The position numbers were made by a program, and so were the translations under genes. This document shows, piece after piece, positions 16,318 to 24,553 of a stretch of DNA of 64,000 bases. Below the pieces are notes generated by a model. The model saw nothing but the letters and a program-made list of their open reading frames with translations. It did not search any database and had not been told where the DNA came from. The DNA comes from Thermoproteota archaeon. Lineage in GTDB: Archaea > Thermoproteota > Thermoprotei > Gearchaeales > Gearchaeaceae. How positions within the stretch are numbered: position 1 is the first letter of the stretch; every line of letters begins with the position of its first letter. Where the stretch lies: assembly GCA_021324265.1 (NCBI GenBank), contig JAJPJK010000009.1, positions 157,892 to 221,891 on the forward strand, written 5' to 3'.

Positions 16318-16776
16318 ATGGCGCTTTTGGCAATCGTAAGGATAAGGAGTTTAATTGATAGAAATCCTGATGTAAGAAAAGTTGTAGATTTATTGAGATT
16401 GAGGAAAAATAATGTATGCGTTCTATATCCTGATAGCGAAGATATTAAAGGCATGCTAAAGATTGCTTCACAGGTCATAACGTATGGAGAAATTGATAAA
16501 GAAACTCTTGTTGAACTTCTCAAGAAAAGAGCTAGAGTTCGAGGTGATAAACCAATTGATGAATCAATTCTTAAGAAATATGGATATGATAGCTTCGAGG
16601 CTCTTGCTGAGGAAATATTGAAAACAGCTAAAATACCTACCTTTATTAAACCTTTCTTTAGGCTTCAGCCACCTAAAAAAGGCTTTAAGAATTCGACAAA
16701 GAAATTTTTTGAGAGCCATGGAGAGCTGGGATACAGAGGAAAAGCAATCAACGATCTAATCCTTCGCATGCTTTAG
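16318..16776 (+). CDS. rpl30: Ribosomal protein uL30
   Basis: 152-residue archaeal-length L30. It begins A-L-L-A-I-V-R-I-R-S and contains D-V-R-K-V-V-D-L-L-R-L, typical of the ferredoxin-like core, followed by the archaeal extension with F-R-L-Q-P-P-K-K-G-F. A 44-base gap with AT-rich promoter-like sequence precedes rpl15. Confidence 0.95.
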   Translation: MALLAIVRIRSLIDRNPDVRKVVDLLRLRKNNVCVLYPDSEDIKGMLKIASQVITYGEIDKETLVELLKKRARVRGDKPIDESILKKYGYDSFEALAEEILKTAKIPTFIKPFFRLQPPKKGFKNSTKKFFESHGELGYRGKAINDLILRML

Positions 16777-16820
16777 CGATAAGATTTTATTTAGAAAGTT
16801 AGATAAAAGGTATAGCTCTC

Positions 16821-17273
16821 ATGGTCATAAGAAGAAAAAAATCTTCGAGGAAAAGGAGGGGATATCGAGTTCATGGCTATGGCAGAACAGGTCAGCATAG
16901 AGGAAGTGGTCAAAAAGGAGGCTATGGAAAGGCTGGTAGGAAGTCTGGAAAGCATAAGTTCAGTTGGATTTTAAGATATGAACCTGATTATTTCGGTAAA
17001 TATGGCTTTAGGAGGCCTAATAAGAAAGAATTCAGGGAGATAAGTCTTCTAGAGATTTCTCAGCTTTCCGATAAGTGGATTAAGGAAGGGCTAGCAAGCT
17101 ATAAAGACGGCTTCATCGAAATAGATCTAAGCAAATTAGGATATAATAAAGTGGTCGCTGGAGGCGTTCTAAAAGGTAAGTTCATTATAAAGGCCGAATC
17201 TTTTAGCGAGGCAGCGATGGAGAAGATCAAGGCCAGCGGTAGCATGGCAATAGCCCAAAATGTCAGCACTTAA
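16821..17273 (+). CDS. rpl15: Ribosomal protein uL15
   Basis: 150-residue large-subunit protein. The glycine-rich N-terminal region G-Y-R-V-H-G-Y-G-R-T-G-Q-H-R-G-S-G and the F-I-I-K-A-E-S-F-S-E-A-A segment are diagnostic. It overlaps secY by 14 nt, coupling translocase and ribosome expression. Confidence 0.95.
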   Translation: MVIRRKKSSRKRRGYRVHGYGRTGQHRGSGQKGGYGKAGRKSGKHKFSWILRYEPDYFGKYGFRRPNKKEFREISLLEISQLSDKWIKEGLASYKDGFIEIDLSKLGYNKVVAGGVLKGKFIIKAESFSEAAMEKIKASGSMAIAQNVST

Positions 17274-18684
17274 TTCTTTAAGACCGATCTTAAGATATCT
17301 GCCTGAAATACCCAAAGCTAGGAGGCCTGTAAGCTTTAGAGAAAAGGCTGCATGGACCATTGTTGTATTGACGATCTATATCGTATTCACACAAATCCCT
17401 CTATACCCTCTTTCAAGCGTTTCTCAATCTGTTCAAACACCTGCGCTTTTCTCCATAATTTTTGCAACACGATTTGGCACGCTTGCACAACTTGGTGTAG
17501 GGCCTATAGTAACTGCTGGGCTAATTATGCAATTGCTTGTAGGTTCGAAGATAATTAACCTAGATTTAACAGATAAAAGTCAAAGAGCGCTCTTTACAGG
17601 CACACAAAAATTTCTAGCAATAATATTTACCATTCTAGAAGCAAGCGTTTTTGTTTCAAGCGGCCTACTTCCTGCAGGAAGTTTGGGTAATGCGATCTTG
17701 ATAGTACTCCAGCTTCTAGGTGTAGGTATACTCATAATACTTTTTGATGAAATACTCCAAAAGGGCTGGGGCTTCGGTAGCGCAGTAAGTCTTTTCATAT
17801 TGGCTGGTATAACATTGCAAATCTCCGTAGAGCTTTTCAGCCCAGCCTTCGCCAATGGTAGCTATGCAGGCATACTTCCCGAGGCTATTTATGTCTTAAG
17901 CGGAGGCGGGAGCATGAGCGATTTCCTTTTTGGAAATCCCAATTTGGCAAGATCTTCTTCACTCATTGGTTTAATAGCTATGATAATAACGTTAATAGTT
18001 GTAGTTTATTTACAACAGGTAAAGATTGAAATACCAGTTACCTATCCTAAATATGGCGGAGTAAGAGCAAAGATACCCCTTCAACTTATCTACGTCTCGA
18101 ACGTACCTGTGATACTTGCTGGAGCATTAGCTGCAAATCTTCAATTCTTTTCCCAAATAGCTTGGAATAACTACAACAGAGCAAACAGCGATCCATTATG
18201 GAATGCAATAGCTCAATTCAATGTGATTAACAATCAAGCAGTACCTAGCGGCGGTTTAATTTACTATCTCACAGCTCCTCGAGGGCTAAATGCTGCAATA
18301 CATGATCCCTTGCATGCGCTGATATACATCATAATTTTCTGCTTGCTGTGTGTTTTATTTGCTCTTGCATGGGTTGAAACCTCTGGCATGAGTGCTGAAG
18401 AGCAGGCGAAGAGGTTGGTTAGATCAGGTATTCAAGTCCCTGGTTTTAGAAATAGCGAAGTAGTTCTTGCTACACTTTTGAAAAGATATACGAAAACTCT
18501 CACATGGTTCAGCGGCCTATTGGTTGGCCTTATTGCTTCAGTTTCTGATACTGTAGGGATAATAGGGACAGGCATAGGTATACTTTTATCAGTAGGTATA
18601 GTATATCAATTCTACATGATATTAGCAAGAGAGAGAATAGAGGAAGAATTCCCATCAATAGCAAGATTATTGGAGGTGACATAA
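17260..18684 (+). CDS. secY: Protein translocase subunit SecY (Sec61 alpha)
   Basis: Channel-forming subunit of the Sec translocon, 474 residues with about ten hydrophobic segments. The N-terminal R-P-V-S-F-R-E-K cytoplasmic part, the first helix with I-V-F-T-Q-I-P-L-Y, the G-V-G-P-I-V-T-A-G second helix and the C-terminal W-V-E-T-S-G-M-S region are typical. It is the usual last gene of the spc cluster. A GGAGGTGA sequence in its final codons serves the next gene. Confidence 0.97.
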   Translation: MSALNSLRPILRYLPEIPKARRPVSFREKAAWTIVVLTIYIVFTQIPLYPLSSVSQSVQTPALFSIIFATRFGTLAQLGVGPIVTAGLIMQLLVGSKIINLDLTDKSQRALFTGTQKFLAIIFTILEASVFVSSGLLPAGSLGNAILIVLQLLGVGILIILFDEILQKGWGFGSAVSLFILAGITLQISVELFSPAFANGSYAGILPEAIYVLSGGGSMSDFLFGNPNLARSSSLIGLIAMIITLIVVVYLQQVKIEIPVTYPKYGGVRAKIPLQLIYVSNVPVILAGALAANLQFFSQIAWNNYNRANSDPLWNAIAQFNVINNQAVPSGGLIYYLTAPRGLNAAIHDPLHALIYIIIFCLLCVLFALAWVETSGMSAEEQAKRLVRSGIQVPGFRNSEVVLATLLKRYTKTLTWFSGLLVGLIASVSDTVGIIGTGIGILLSVGIVYQFYMILARERIEEEFPSIARLLEVT

Positions 18685-19145
18685 TGGACTTATTTATCGT
18701 CCTTTACCATTTGAGCCTTCTCTTAGCGCTTTCCCTCGTTCCAGCTTTACTCTCAGCAGGCCTCAATAGATTCCTCATTTCAAGATACTTTGGTATTGAT
18801 AGATATAGGAGGATAATGCGCGAGATAAGGGAATTCGATTCACAATTATTGCAGGCTACGCGAAATAAAGATAATGCTAAAATAGAGAAACTTCAAGCTA
18901 AAAGGCCTTATATAGATAAGATGCGTTCGCAAACCTTCAAAGTTACGATGATCTCTACAATGGTCATGCTTCTATTTTATTATCTGTTTTTCATTTACAT
19001 CTTCACAATGCTTCTTACGGAAGCAATACCTATTTACTTCCCTCTCATCTCAGCTGATTTCTTTATACCGCCTTATTACTGGTATATCATTTGTCTCTTC
19101 TTTGTAAGTTTATTAATAAATAGGAAATTAGGAATATACTACTGA
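18684..19145 (+). CDS. EMC3/TMCO1-type membrane insertase family protein (DUF106)
   Basis: 153-residue membrane protein with three hydrophobic segments (about residues 5-25, 84-110, 130-148) and a basic coiled region between the first two. Archaeal DUF106 proteins are related to YidC/Oxa1, EMC3 and TMCO1 and are regularly encoded between secY and cmk. A membrane-protein insertion role next to SecY is inferred. It has a clear Shine-Dalgarno GGAGGTGA five bases before the ATG. Confidence 0.85.
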   Translation: MDLFIVLYHLSLLLALSLVPALLSAGLNRFLISRYFGIDRYRRIMREIREFDSQLLQATRNKDNAKIEKLQAKRPYIDKMRSQTFKVTMISTMVMLLFYYLFFIYIFTMLLTEAIPIYFPLISADFFIPPYYWYIICLFFVSLLINRKLGIYY

Positions 19146-19146
19146 A

Positions 19147-19407
19147 ATGCCGAGGCCTTCGCTTAGAAATGAGAAGAGACATGTATTGAAAGCTCCTTCA
19201 GGAAGGATTGTAATACATTATGAAAAGGAAAAACGCAACAGAGATAAATGCGCTTTATGTAAGAGTGAACTGAGAGGCGTATATCATGGTTTTGGAAGTA
19301 TGTCAAAGACATCTAGGATAGTAAAAAGAGCATATGGCGGTTATCTTTGTCATAAATGTCTTCAAAAAATCATTGAAGAAAGGGTTATTTCCCAGCTAAG
19401 GCTTTGA
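19147..19407 (+). CDS. rpl34e: Ribosomal protein eL34
   Basis: 86-residue archaeal/eukaryotic protein with two zinc-knuckle pairs, C-A-L-C and C-H-K-C. R-P-S-L-R-N at the N-terminus and S-K-T-S-R-I-V-K-R-A-Y-G-G are diagnostic. It overlaps the cmk start by 4 nt. Confidence 0.95.
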   Translation: MPRPSLRNEKRHVLKAPSGRIVIHYEKEKRNRDKCALCKSELRGVYHGFGSMSKTSRIVKRAYGGYLCHKCLQKIIEERVISQLRL

Positions 19408-19964
19408 TAGTATTAGCGCTCAGCGGGCCTGCAGGCTCAGGAAAGACTTCAATTGGAAAAGAGATTGCTGGACACTTCAATCTTAGATTCGTATCTATAG
19501 GTACGCTTTTTAGACAGCTTGCTTCAGAGCTCAACATGGATCTTAGAGAATTTCATATACTTGCTGAAAAGGATTATAAATACGATTTACTTGTAGATTC
19601 AAGAGCGATCGAAGAAGCTAAAAAAGGCAATGTGCTCGTAGAGGGTCATCTTGCATGCTGGATATTGAAGGACATCGCTGATCTAAGGATATACCTATCT
19701 GCTCCTTTAGAAGAGAGGGCTAGAAGGGTAGCAGAACGCGATAATATGAGCATTGAAAAGGCATTGGAAGACGTTAAGAAGAGAGAGGAGAGTAATAAGA
19801 AGAGGTATAAGCAAATCTATGGTATTAACATTGAGGATTTATCCATAATGGATATCATCATCAATACTTCGAAGTTCTCTAAAGAAAAGGTAACTGAAAT
19901 ACTTATATCTATAGTTGAAGCTTATCTTTCTAATAGAAATGCCTCCAATAATATCGATAGGTAG
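19404..19964 (+). CDS. cmk: Cytidylate kinase
   Basis: Phosphorylates CMP/dCMP. The P-loop G-P-A-G-S-G-K-T is at residues 8-15, and the family pattern F-V-S-I-G-T-L-F-R follows. R-R-V-A-E-R-D provides the lid region. 186 residues, usual for archaeal Cmk. The most likely start is TTG 19404, overlapping the rpl34e stop, because the P-loop strand begins immediately afterwards (I-V-L-A-L-S-G). The 3' end overlaps rpl14e by 26 nt. Confidence 0.92.
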   Translation: MIVLALSGPAGSGKTSIGKEIAGHFNLRFVSIGTLFRQLASELNMDLREFHILAEKDYKYDLLVDSRAIEEAKKGNVLVEGHLACWILKDIADLRIYLSAPLEERARRVAERDNMSIEKALEDVKKREESNKKRYKQIYGINIEDLSIMDIIINTSKFSKEKVTEILISIVEAYLSNRNASNNIDR

Positions 19965-20214
19965 ATTGGCTGTAAAATTGAGGGGAAGAGATGCAGGGAG
20001 AAAATGTGTACTAGTGGGTATAATAGATAAGAATTTCGTCCTCGTAACAGGACCAAAAAGGCTTACAGGCGTAAGGAGGAGGAAAGTAAACATAGATCAT
20101 TTACTTCTTTTGCCACAACAGATAAAAATTTCAAAGAATGCTTCTGACGATGAGGTGATCAAGGCTCTTGAGGAAGCGAATCTTCTAGATTTCATGAAAG
20201 AAGGTTTTTCATGA
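19939..20214 (+). CDS. rpl14e: Ribosomal protein eL14
   Basis: About 91 residues from ATG 19939. The KOW-like segment I-G-R-L-A-V-K-L-R-G-R-D-A-G-R-K-C and V-T-G-P-K-R-L-T-G-V-R-R-R-K are diagnostic. The start lies within cmk, and the end overlaps cbf5 (ATGA). Order rpl34e-cmk-rpl14e-cbf5 is conserved in crenarchaea. Confidence 0.93.
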   Translation: MPPIISIGRLAVKLRGRDAGRKCVLVGIIDKNFVLVTGPKRLTGVRRRKVNIDHLLLLPQQIKISKNASDDEVIKALEEANLLDFMKEGFS

Positions 20215-21187
20215 GTCAAAGACAAATACTTTACAAAAAAGATAGCAAGATTAGATTAAAACTCAGTCCATTTCCTTTTGTGAATAGGAAGATTGAGGAA
20301 CACATGAACTATTCTTTCGCTTTGCTCGATAAGCCAAGAGGTCCTACGAGTCATGAAGTTGCAGCTTGGATAAAGAAAGAATTCAATATCCCTGTAACCC
20401 ACAGCGGGACCCTAGAGATTGACGGGGAGATCCCGCTGTTTCAGGGCTATTACTAATTCTCTTTGGTAGATCTAGGAAGCTTGGTAGCGCATTAGCTAGA
20501 TTCGATAAGACTTATGTGTGCGAAATGCAGTTGCATGAAGAAGTTAGCGAGGAAAGGCTAAAGGAGACCATAAAGCTATTCGTAGGTAAAATATATCAAA
20601 AGCCTCCTCTAAGATCTGCGGTGAAAAAAGCTCCGAGAATAAGGAAGATATATTCCATCGATATCCTCGATATAAAAGGGAGAAATGTGTTGATGGAAGT
20701 TAGATGTGAAGCTGGCACTTACGTGAGGAAGCTTTGCTTTGATATTGGAGAAGTTCTAGGTTCTGGTGCACATATGACAGAGCTAAGGAGGACAGCAATC
20801 GCTTTTCTGAAAGAAGATTATGAATATCTCGCTACCTTACATGAACTCTTCGGTGCATATAGATATTGGAAGAAATATGGAGATGAGCGTTATTTGCGAT
20901 TTTATCTCAGACCAATTGAAGAACTCCTTTTCTTCCTCCCAAAAGTTTTCATAAAGGAAACCGCATTGTTCTCAGTTACACATGGTTCTTTCGTCGCAGT
21001 TCCAGCAATTGTTGGTGTTACATCAGATTTGAAGCCTAAGCAGCTTGTTGGCGTCTATAATCTGAATAACGAAATCATCGCTCTTGGAAGAGCTGAAATG
21101 GATGCAAAGACTGCGATAGAAAGCGAAAAAGGTATTGTCTTAAAGATAGACAAAGTACTTCGTGTTTATGAAAGAGAGGAACAATAG
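20211..21187 (+). CDS. cbf5: tRNA/rRNA pseudouridine synthase Cbf5 (dyskerin), gene with a 14-nt intron
   Basis: Catalytic subunit of the H/ACA ribonucleoprotein. As read from DNA the frame stops at 20454-20456 just after H-S-G-T-L. Deleting 14 nt (20416-20429 or an equivalent frame of the same length) joins L-L-D-K-P-R-G-P-T-S-H to T-H-S-G-T-L-D-P-A-V-S-G, restoring the catalytic Asp of the TruB family. The rest continues L-I-L-F-G-R-S-R-K-L-G and ends in a PUA domain (P-A-I-V-G-V), 320 residues in total, the normal archaeal length. Coding parts are therefore 20211-20415 and 20430-21187. It abuts the convergent tRNA-Ser(GGA). Its partner Nop10 is encoded at 51 kb. Confidence 0.93.
20401..20439 (+). 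other. Bulge-helix-bulge splice motif in the cbf5 mRNA
   Basis: The outer helix is ACAGCGGGA (20401-20409) with TCCCGCTGT (20431-20439), nine perfect pairs. The central helix CCCT (20410-20413) pairs with GGGG (20424-20427). The two 3-nt bulges are both AGA (20414-20416 and 20428-20430), and a 7-nt loop (20417-20423) closes it. Cutting both bulges at the same position removes 14 nt, and every such cut gives the same message, ACC-CTA-GAT-CCC (T-L-D-P). Confidence 0.93.
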
Positions 21188-21271
21188 CGCCGGGAGTGGG
21201 ATTTGAACCCACGAGGGCAAAAGCCCACAGGCTCTCCAGGCCTGCGCCTTACCTGGCTAGGCTATCCCGGC
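21188..21271 (-). tRNA. tRNA-Ser (anticodon GGA)
   Basis: 84-nt class II tRNA without an intron. Acceptor GCCGGGA/TCCCGGC with discriminator G; anticodon GGA (complement of 21235-21237) in loop CTGGAGA, closed by stem CAGGC/GCCTG; long variable arm; T-loop TTCAAAT. Its body is identical to tRNA-Ser(GCU) outside the anticodon loop. Its 3' end directly abuts the convergent cbf5 stop. AT-rich DNA at 21301-21314 is a possible TATA for this strand. Confidence 0.97.
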
Positions 21272-21282
21272 AATGGCTAAAA

Positions 21283-21293
21283 GATTTTAAAGG
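21283..21293 (+). promoter_or_regulatory. TATA box of rps13
   Basis: GATTTTAAAGG is centred about 30 bases before the rps13 ATG. The 46-bp gap is divergent, with tRNA-Ser(GGA) starting on the other strand, so two promoters must overlap here. Confidence 0.5.
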
Positions 21294-21317
21294 CAGCAGA
21301 CTAATAAATTTACTATA

Positions 21318-21764
21318 ATGTCTCAAAATTTCAGATATGTAGTAAGGATATCGAATACTGATTTAAATGGTGAAGATCAGCTATTTTATGCATTGCAGAA
21401 AATCAAGGGAATAGGCATCAATACTTCTCTTGCTATTTGCAGGCTAGCCGGTTTCAATCCTTATACGAAATTAGGTTCATTGAGCAATGAAGATGTTAAG
21501 AAAATAGAATACTTAGTTAAGAATCTCCACGAGAAGGTTCCTGCTTGGTTTGCGAACTATAAAAAAGAGCGCTTCACAGGCAAGAATCTCCATGTCATTG
21601 AATCTGATCTCGTCTTGAAAGCTAGGGAAGATATTGAATTCCAGAAATCTTTGAAGAGCTGGAAGGGCTTGAGGCATGCAGCAGGTTTAAAGGTTAGAGG
21701 CCAGTCAACGAGGACCACAGGTAGGACTGGTTTAACTATTGGAGTAACTAAGAAGGCTGAGTGA
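21318..21764 (+). CDS. rps13: Ribosomal protein uS13
   Basis: Head protein contacting P-site tRNA and the L5 bridge; 148 residues. The I-K-G-I-G-I-N-T segment, L-R-H-A-A-G-L-K-V-R-G-Q-S-T-R-T-T-G-R and T-I-G-V motifs are diagnostic. First gene of the rps13-rps4-rps11 unit; one base separates it from rps4. Confidence 0.96.
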   Translation: MSQNFRYVVRISNTDLNGEDQLFYALQKIKGIGINTSLAICRLAGFNPYTKLGSLSNEDVKKIEYLVKNLHEKVPAWFANYKKERFTGKNLHVIESDLVLKAREDIEFQKSLKSWKGLRHAAGLKVRGQSTRTTGRTGLTIGVTKKAE

Positions 21765-21765
21765 A

Positions 21766-22224
21766 ATGAGGCGCTTTAGGAAGACTTGGGAGGGTCCAAG
21801 GCATCCTTGGAGGAAGGAAGCTTTAATAGCTGAGATAGATCTCATAGGTCGCTATGGCTTAAAGAACAAGCGGGAGTTATGGAAGATGAGAACTGTTTTG
21901 AGAAACATCAGGAAAAGGGCTAGGGCTTTGCTGGCTTTATCTCAGGCTGAAAGGGAGCAAGAAGAATCCAAGCTCAAGAAGCTCTTAGTGAGATATGGGC
22001 TAATTGATGAGAATGCTGATGTTAGCGCTATTTTATCGCTTACGATTGAAGATATCCTTAAGAGGAGGTTACAGACAATACTCTACGAAAAGAAGTTGGC
22101 TAGTAGCATATATCATGCAAGGCAACTCATAACACATAAGAAGGTCATGGTGGGTAATTTAATAGTATCCAGCCCCAGTTATCTCGTTAAGAAGGAAGAA
22201 GAGGAGAACATAAAGATAATATGA
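21766..22224 (+). CDS. rps4: Ribosomal protein uS4
   Basis: Primary 16S-binding protein of 152 residues. N-terminal [10 protein letters not shown], then [14 protein letters not shown] and the S4 domain ([12 protein letters not shown]) are typical of archaea. Overlaps rps11 by 4 nt. Confidence 0.96.
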   Translation: MRRFRKTWEGPRHPWRKEALIAEIDLIGRYGLKNKRELWKMRTVLRNIRKRARALLALSQAEREQEESKLKKLLVRYGLIDENADVSAILSLTIEDILKRRLQTILYEKKLASSIYHARQLITHKKVMVGNLIVSSPSYLVKKEEEENIKII

Positions 22225-22616
22225 GCGAAAAAGAGAAGCTTTGGGGCATAGCACATATTTATTCCTCAAGGAACAATACGCTGATTTATATTACAGATTT
22301 ATCAGGTGCTCATCTCGTTACTTGGAAGTCAGCTGGCACAGTTGTGAAAGCTGATAGGGAAAAGAAAACTCCTTATGCTGCAATGATGGCCGCCTTTAAG
22401 GCAGCAGAGGAAGCTATAAGTAAAGGAATTGGAGGCGTGCATATAAAAGTTCGTGCTCCTGGAGGACATGGTCAAAAAACACCTGGCTCTGGTGCCAATG
22501 CAGCGATAAGGGCTCTAGCAAGGGCTGGACTTATGATAGGAAGGATTGAAGACGTCACACCTTTACCTCATGACACGACAAGAAAACCGGGTGGAAGAAG
22601 GGGAAGGAGAGTATAG
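22221..22616 (+). CDS. rps11: Ribosomal protein uS11
   Basis: Platform protein lining the mRNA exit; 131 residues. [28 protein letters not shown] and the C-terminal [15 protein letters not shown] motif are diagnostic. In many archaea rpoD and rpl18e follow; here it is overlapped by coaD instead. Confidence 0.96.
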   Translation: MSEKEKLWGIAHIYSSRNNTLIYITDLSGAHLVTWKSAGTVVKADREKKTPYAAMMAAFKAAEEAISKGIGGVHIKVRAPGGHGQKTPGSGANAAIRALARAGLMIGRIEDVTPLPHDTTRKPGGRRGRRV

Positions 22617-23094
22617 GATAGTTATACTCGGAGGTTCTTTTTCACAGCTTCATAAAGGTCATTTAGCATTGTTGAAAGAAGCTTTGAACATTTCTAAAAA
22701 AATAAGAATAGGCCTAGTTTCTAAGCCTAGTAGTAAAGTGTTAAATGAATTGATCGAAGATTATGAAACTAGGTATAGAAATTTGAAAAATGCTATTCTA
22801 GAGCTTTCCCCAAATGCTGAATTAGAAATTTTCCCCATAAGCGATCCATATGGGCCTTCTATAGCGCAAGCCGATCTTACAGATATAATATGCACAGAAG
22901 AAACTCTTCCCAGAGCTGTTGAGATCAATGAGATAAGGAAGAAGAAAGGTTTAAGGCCACTAAAGATCCATTTCATCGAGCTTGAACTTGCAGAGGATGG
23001 CAGGCCGATAAGAAGTACGAGGATAAGACTTGGAGAAATAGACAGGCATGGGAAGTTGGTTTCTAAAACTTTAGAAGTCATTTATGATGAATAA
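22570..23094 (+). CDS. coaD: Phosphopantetheine adenylyltransferase, archaeal type
   Basis: Penultimate step of coenzyme A synthesis, a nucleotidyltransferase of about 174 residues. The active-site pattern [11 protein letters not shown] sits near the N-terminus and R-S-T-R-I-R near the C-terminus. ATG 22570 lies inside rps11; GTG 22591 is an equally plausible start, since the first beta strand (Y-R-I-V-I-L-G-G) comes soon after. CoA made here would serve the 2-oxoacid dehydrogenase encoded at 59-64 kb. Confidence 0.87.
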   Translation: MTRQENRVEEGEGEYRIVILGGSFSQLHKGHLALLKEALNISKKIRIGLVSKPSSKVLNELIEDYETRYRNLKNAILELSPNAELEIFPISDPYGPSIAQADLTDIICTEETLPRAVEINEIRKKKGLRPLKIHFIELELAEDGRPIRSTRIRLGEIDRHGKLVSKTLEVIYDE

Positions 23095-24553
23095 GCTCCA
23101 GCTATACGAAAGGGAATTCAAGTTATTGTCAAGAGCACTCGATGGCTATGTTGAAGCTAGTTCTCTTTCAAGGGATTTGGGAATTCCGTACACAACACTT
23201 TCAAGTTGGATTGAAGAGCTTAAGTACAAAGGGTATGTGCAAATTCGTGAAGAAATCTACAATAGAGCCAGATTGACTGAGGAGGGTAAAAAATATGCTA
23301 AAAGTGGTCTCCCTGAATTCATACTTGCTTTGATTTTAAAACAGGAAGGTCCTAAAAGTCTTGAAGAACTTAAAAGCAGTTTCAATGAGAAGGAGTTAGA
23401 TGTCGCGATAATGCATGGGCTAAGAAAGCGTTTCTTCGAGTATTTTCAGGGTAAACTTAGATTTCTTGAAATGAAGCATGATGAAGAGGAAACTCTCATA
23501 AAGGAAATTGCCTCAAAAGGTGAGCTCATATTGAAGGATCTTAATCAAGCTATGAAGATTTTGAGGAGAAGAGGTCTACTTGAGATCGATGAGGTAAAAG
23601 TTTTGAGCTTTAAAGCTACCGATCAAATCGCAGCAATGATTAAGGAAGGCAAATATGATATAATTCCAGAAATATCTAAGCTAACAAGCGAAGACATAAT
23701 ATCTAAGCGCTGGCTGCAATATCCAATAAAAGCCTACAATTTGGAGGCGATGCCTCCAGTACAGTATTTCGGTAGAACACAGGTTTACATGCGTTTCCTA
23801 GAAGAAGTGAAGAAGATATTGCTAGAGATGGGTTTCGAGGAGGCTGATTGGGACTATATAATGCCTGAACTATGGAATTTCGATGCACTTTTCGTTCCAC
23901 AGGATCACCCTGCAAGGGATGTACAAGATACTTTTAGAGTTGCACTAGATCCATTAAATATAGAGGAAGATTTCGCAGCTAAAGTAAAGGAAATGCATGA
24001 GAGCGCATACAAATCCAGCTTGGGCTGGGATTACAAATGGAGCGCAGAAATTGCGAAGAGGCTTGTGCTAAGAACGCATACTACGCCTGTTTCAATAAGA
24101 TATGTATATATTAATAAAGATAAGGAAGCCAAAGTTTTCTGTATTTCAAGAAACTTCAGGAGAGACCTTCCTGATAGGACTCACTTCATAGAATTCTATC
24201 AATGCGAGGGAATCATGGTAGGTAAACAATTGAATTTTTCAAATCTCCTTTATTTCCTTAGAGAATTCGCTAATAGGTTGGGATTGGAAAAAGTCAAATT
24301 CAAGCCCAGTTACTTTCCTTTCACTGAGCCAAGTGTTGAGGGGGCTGTCTATCATAGCAAGTTAGGCTGGGTAGAAGCTTTACCTGGAGGAATGTTTAGG
24401 CCGGAGATGCTCAGAGCCTTGGGAGTTGAATCTAAGGTACTTGCATGGGGGATAGGCATTGATAGACTAGCAATGGCATATCTAGGAATAGATGATATTA
24501 GAGATCTTTTCTCCAAAGACCTGAATTATCTTAGAAATGCGAGGCTGATATAA
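23084..24553 (+). CDS. pheS: Phenylalanyl-tRNA synthetase alpha subunit
   Basis: Catalytic subunit, 489 residues, archaeal/eukaryotic type with N-terminal winged-helix domains (first about residues 5-65). Class II motifs: motif 2 C-I-S-R-N-F-R-R-D followed by T-H-F-I-E-F-Y-Q; motif 3 G-I-G-I-D-R-L-A-M-A. It overlaps coaD by 11 nt and pheT by one base. Confidence 0.96.
   Translation: MMNKLQLYEREFKLLSRALDGYVEASSLSRDLGIPYTTLSSWIEELKYKGYVQIREEIYNRARLTEEGKKYAKSGLPEFILALILKQEGPKSLEELKSSFNEKELDVAIMHGLRKRFFEYFQGKLRFLEMKHDEEETLIKEIASKGELILKDLNQAMKILRRRGLLEIDEVKVLSFKATDQIAAMIKEGKYDIIPEISKLTSEDIISKRWLQYPIKAYNLEAMPPVQYFGRTQVYMRFLEEVKKILLEMGFEEADWDYIMPELWNFDALFVPQDHPARDVQDTFRVALDPLNIEEDFAAKVKEMHESAYKSSLGWDYKWSAEIAKRLVLRTHTTPVSIRYVYINKDKEAKVFCISRNFRRDLPDRTHFIEFYQCEGIMVGKQLNFSNLLYFLREFANRLGLEKVKFKPSYFPFTEPSVEGAVYHSKLGWVEALPGGMFRPEMLRALGVESKVLAWGIGIDRLAMAYLGIDDIRDLFSKDLNYLRNARLI

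Noticed and set aside
20211..20456. Truncated 81-residue Cbf5 fragment as a pseudogene or frameshift
   Set aside because: The break coincides with a perfect splice motif, and removal of 14 nt restores the catalytic motif and a full-length protein.
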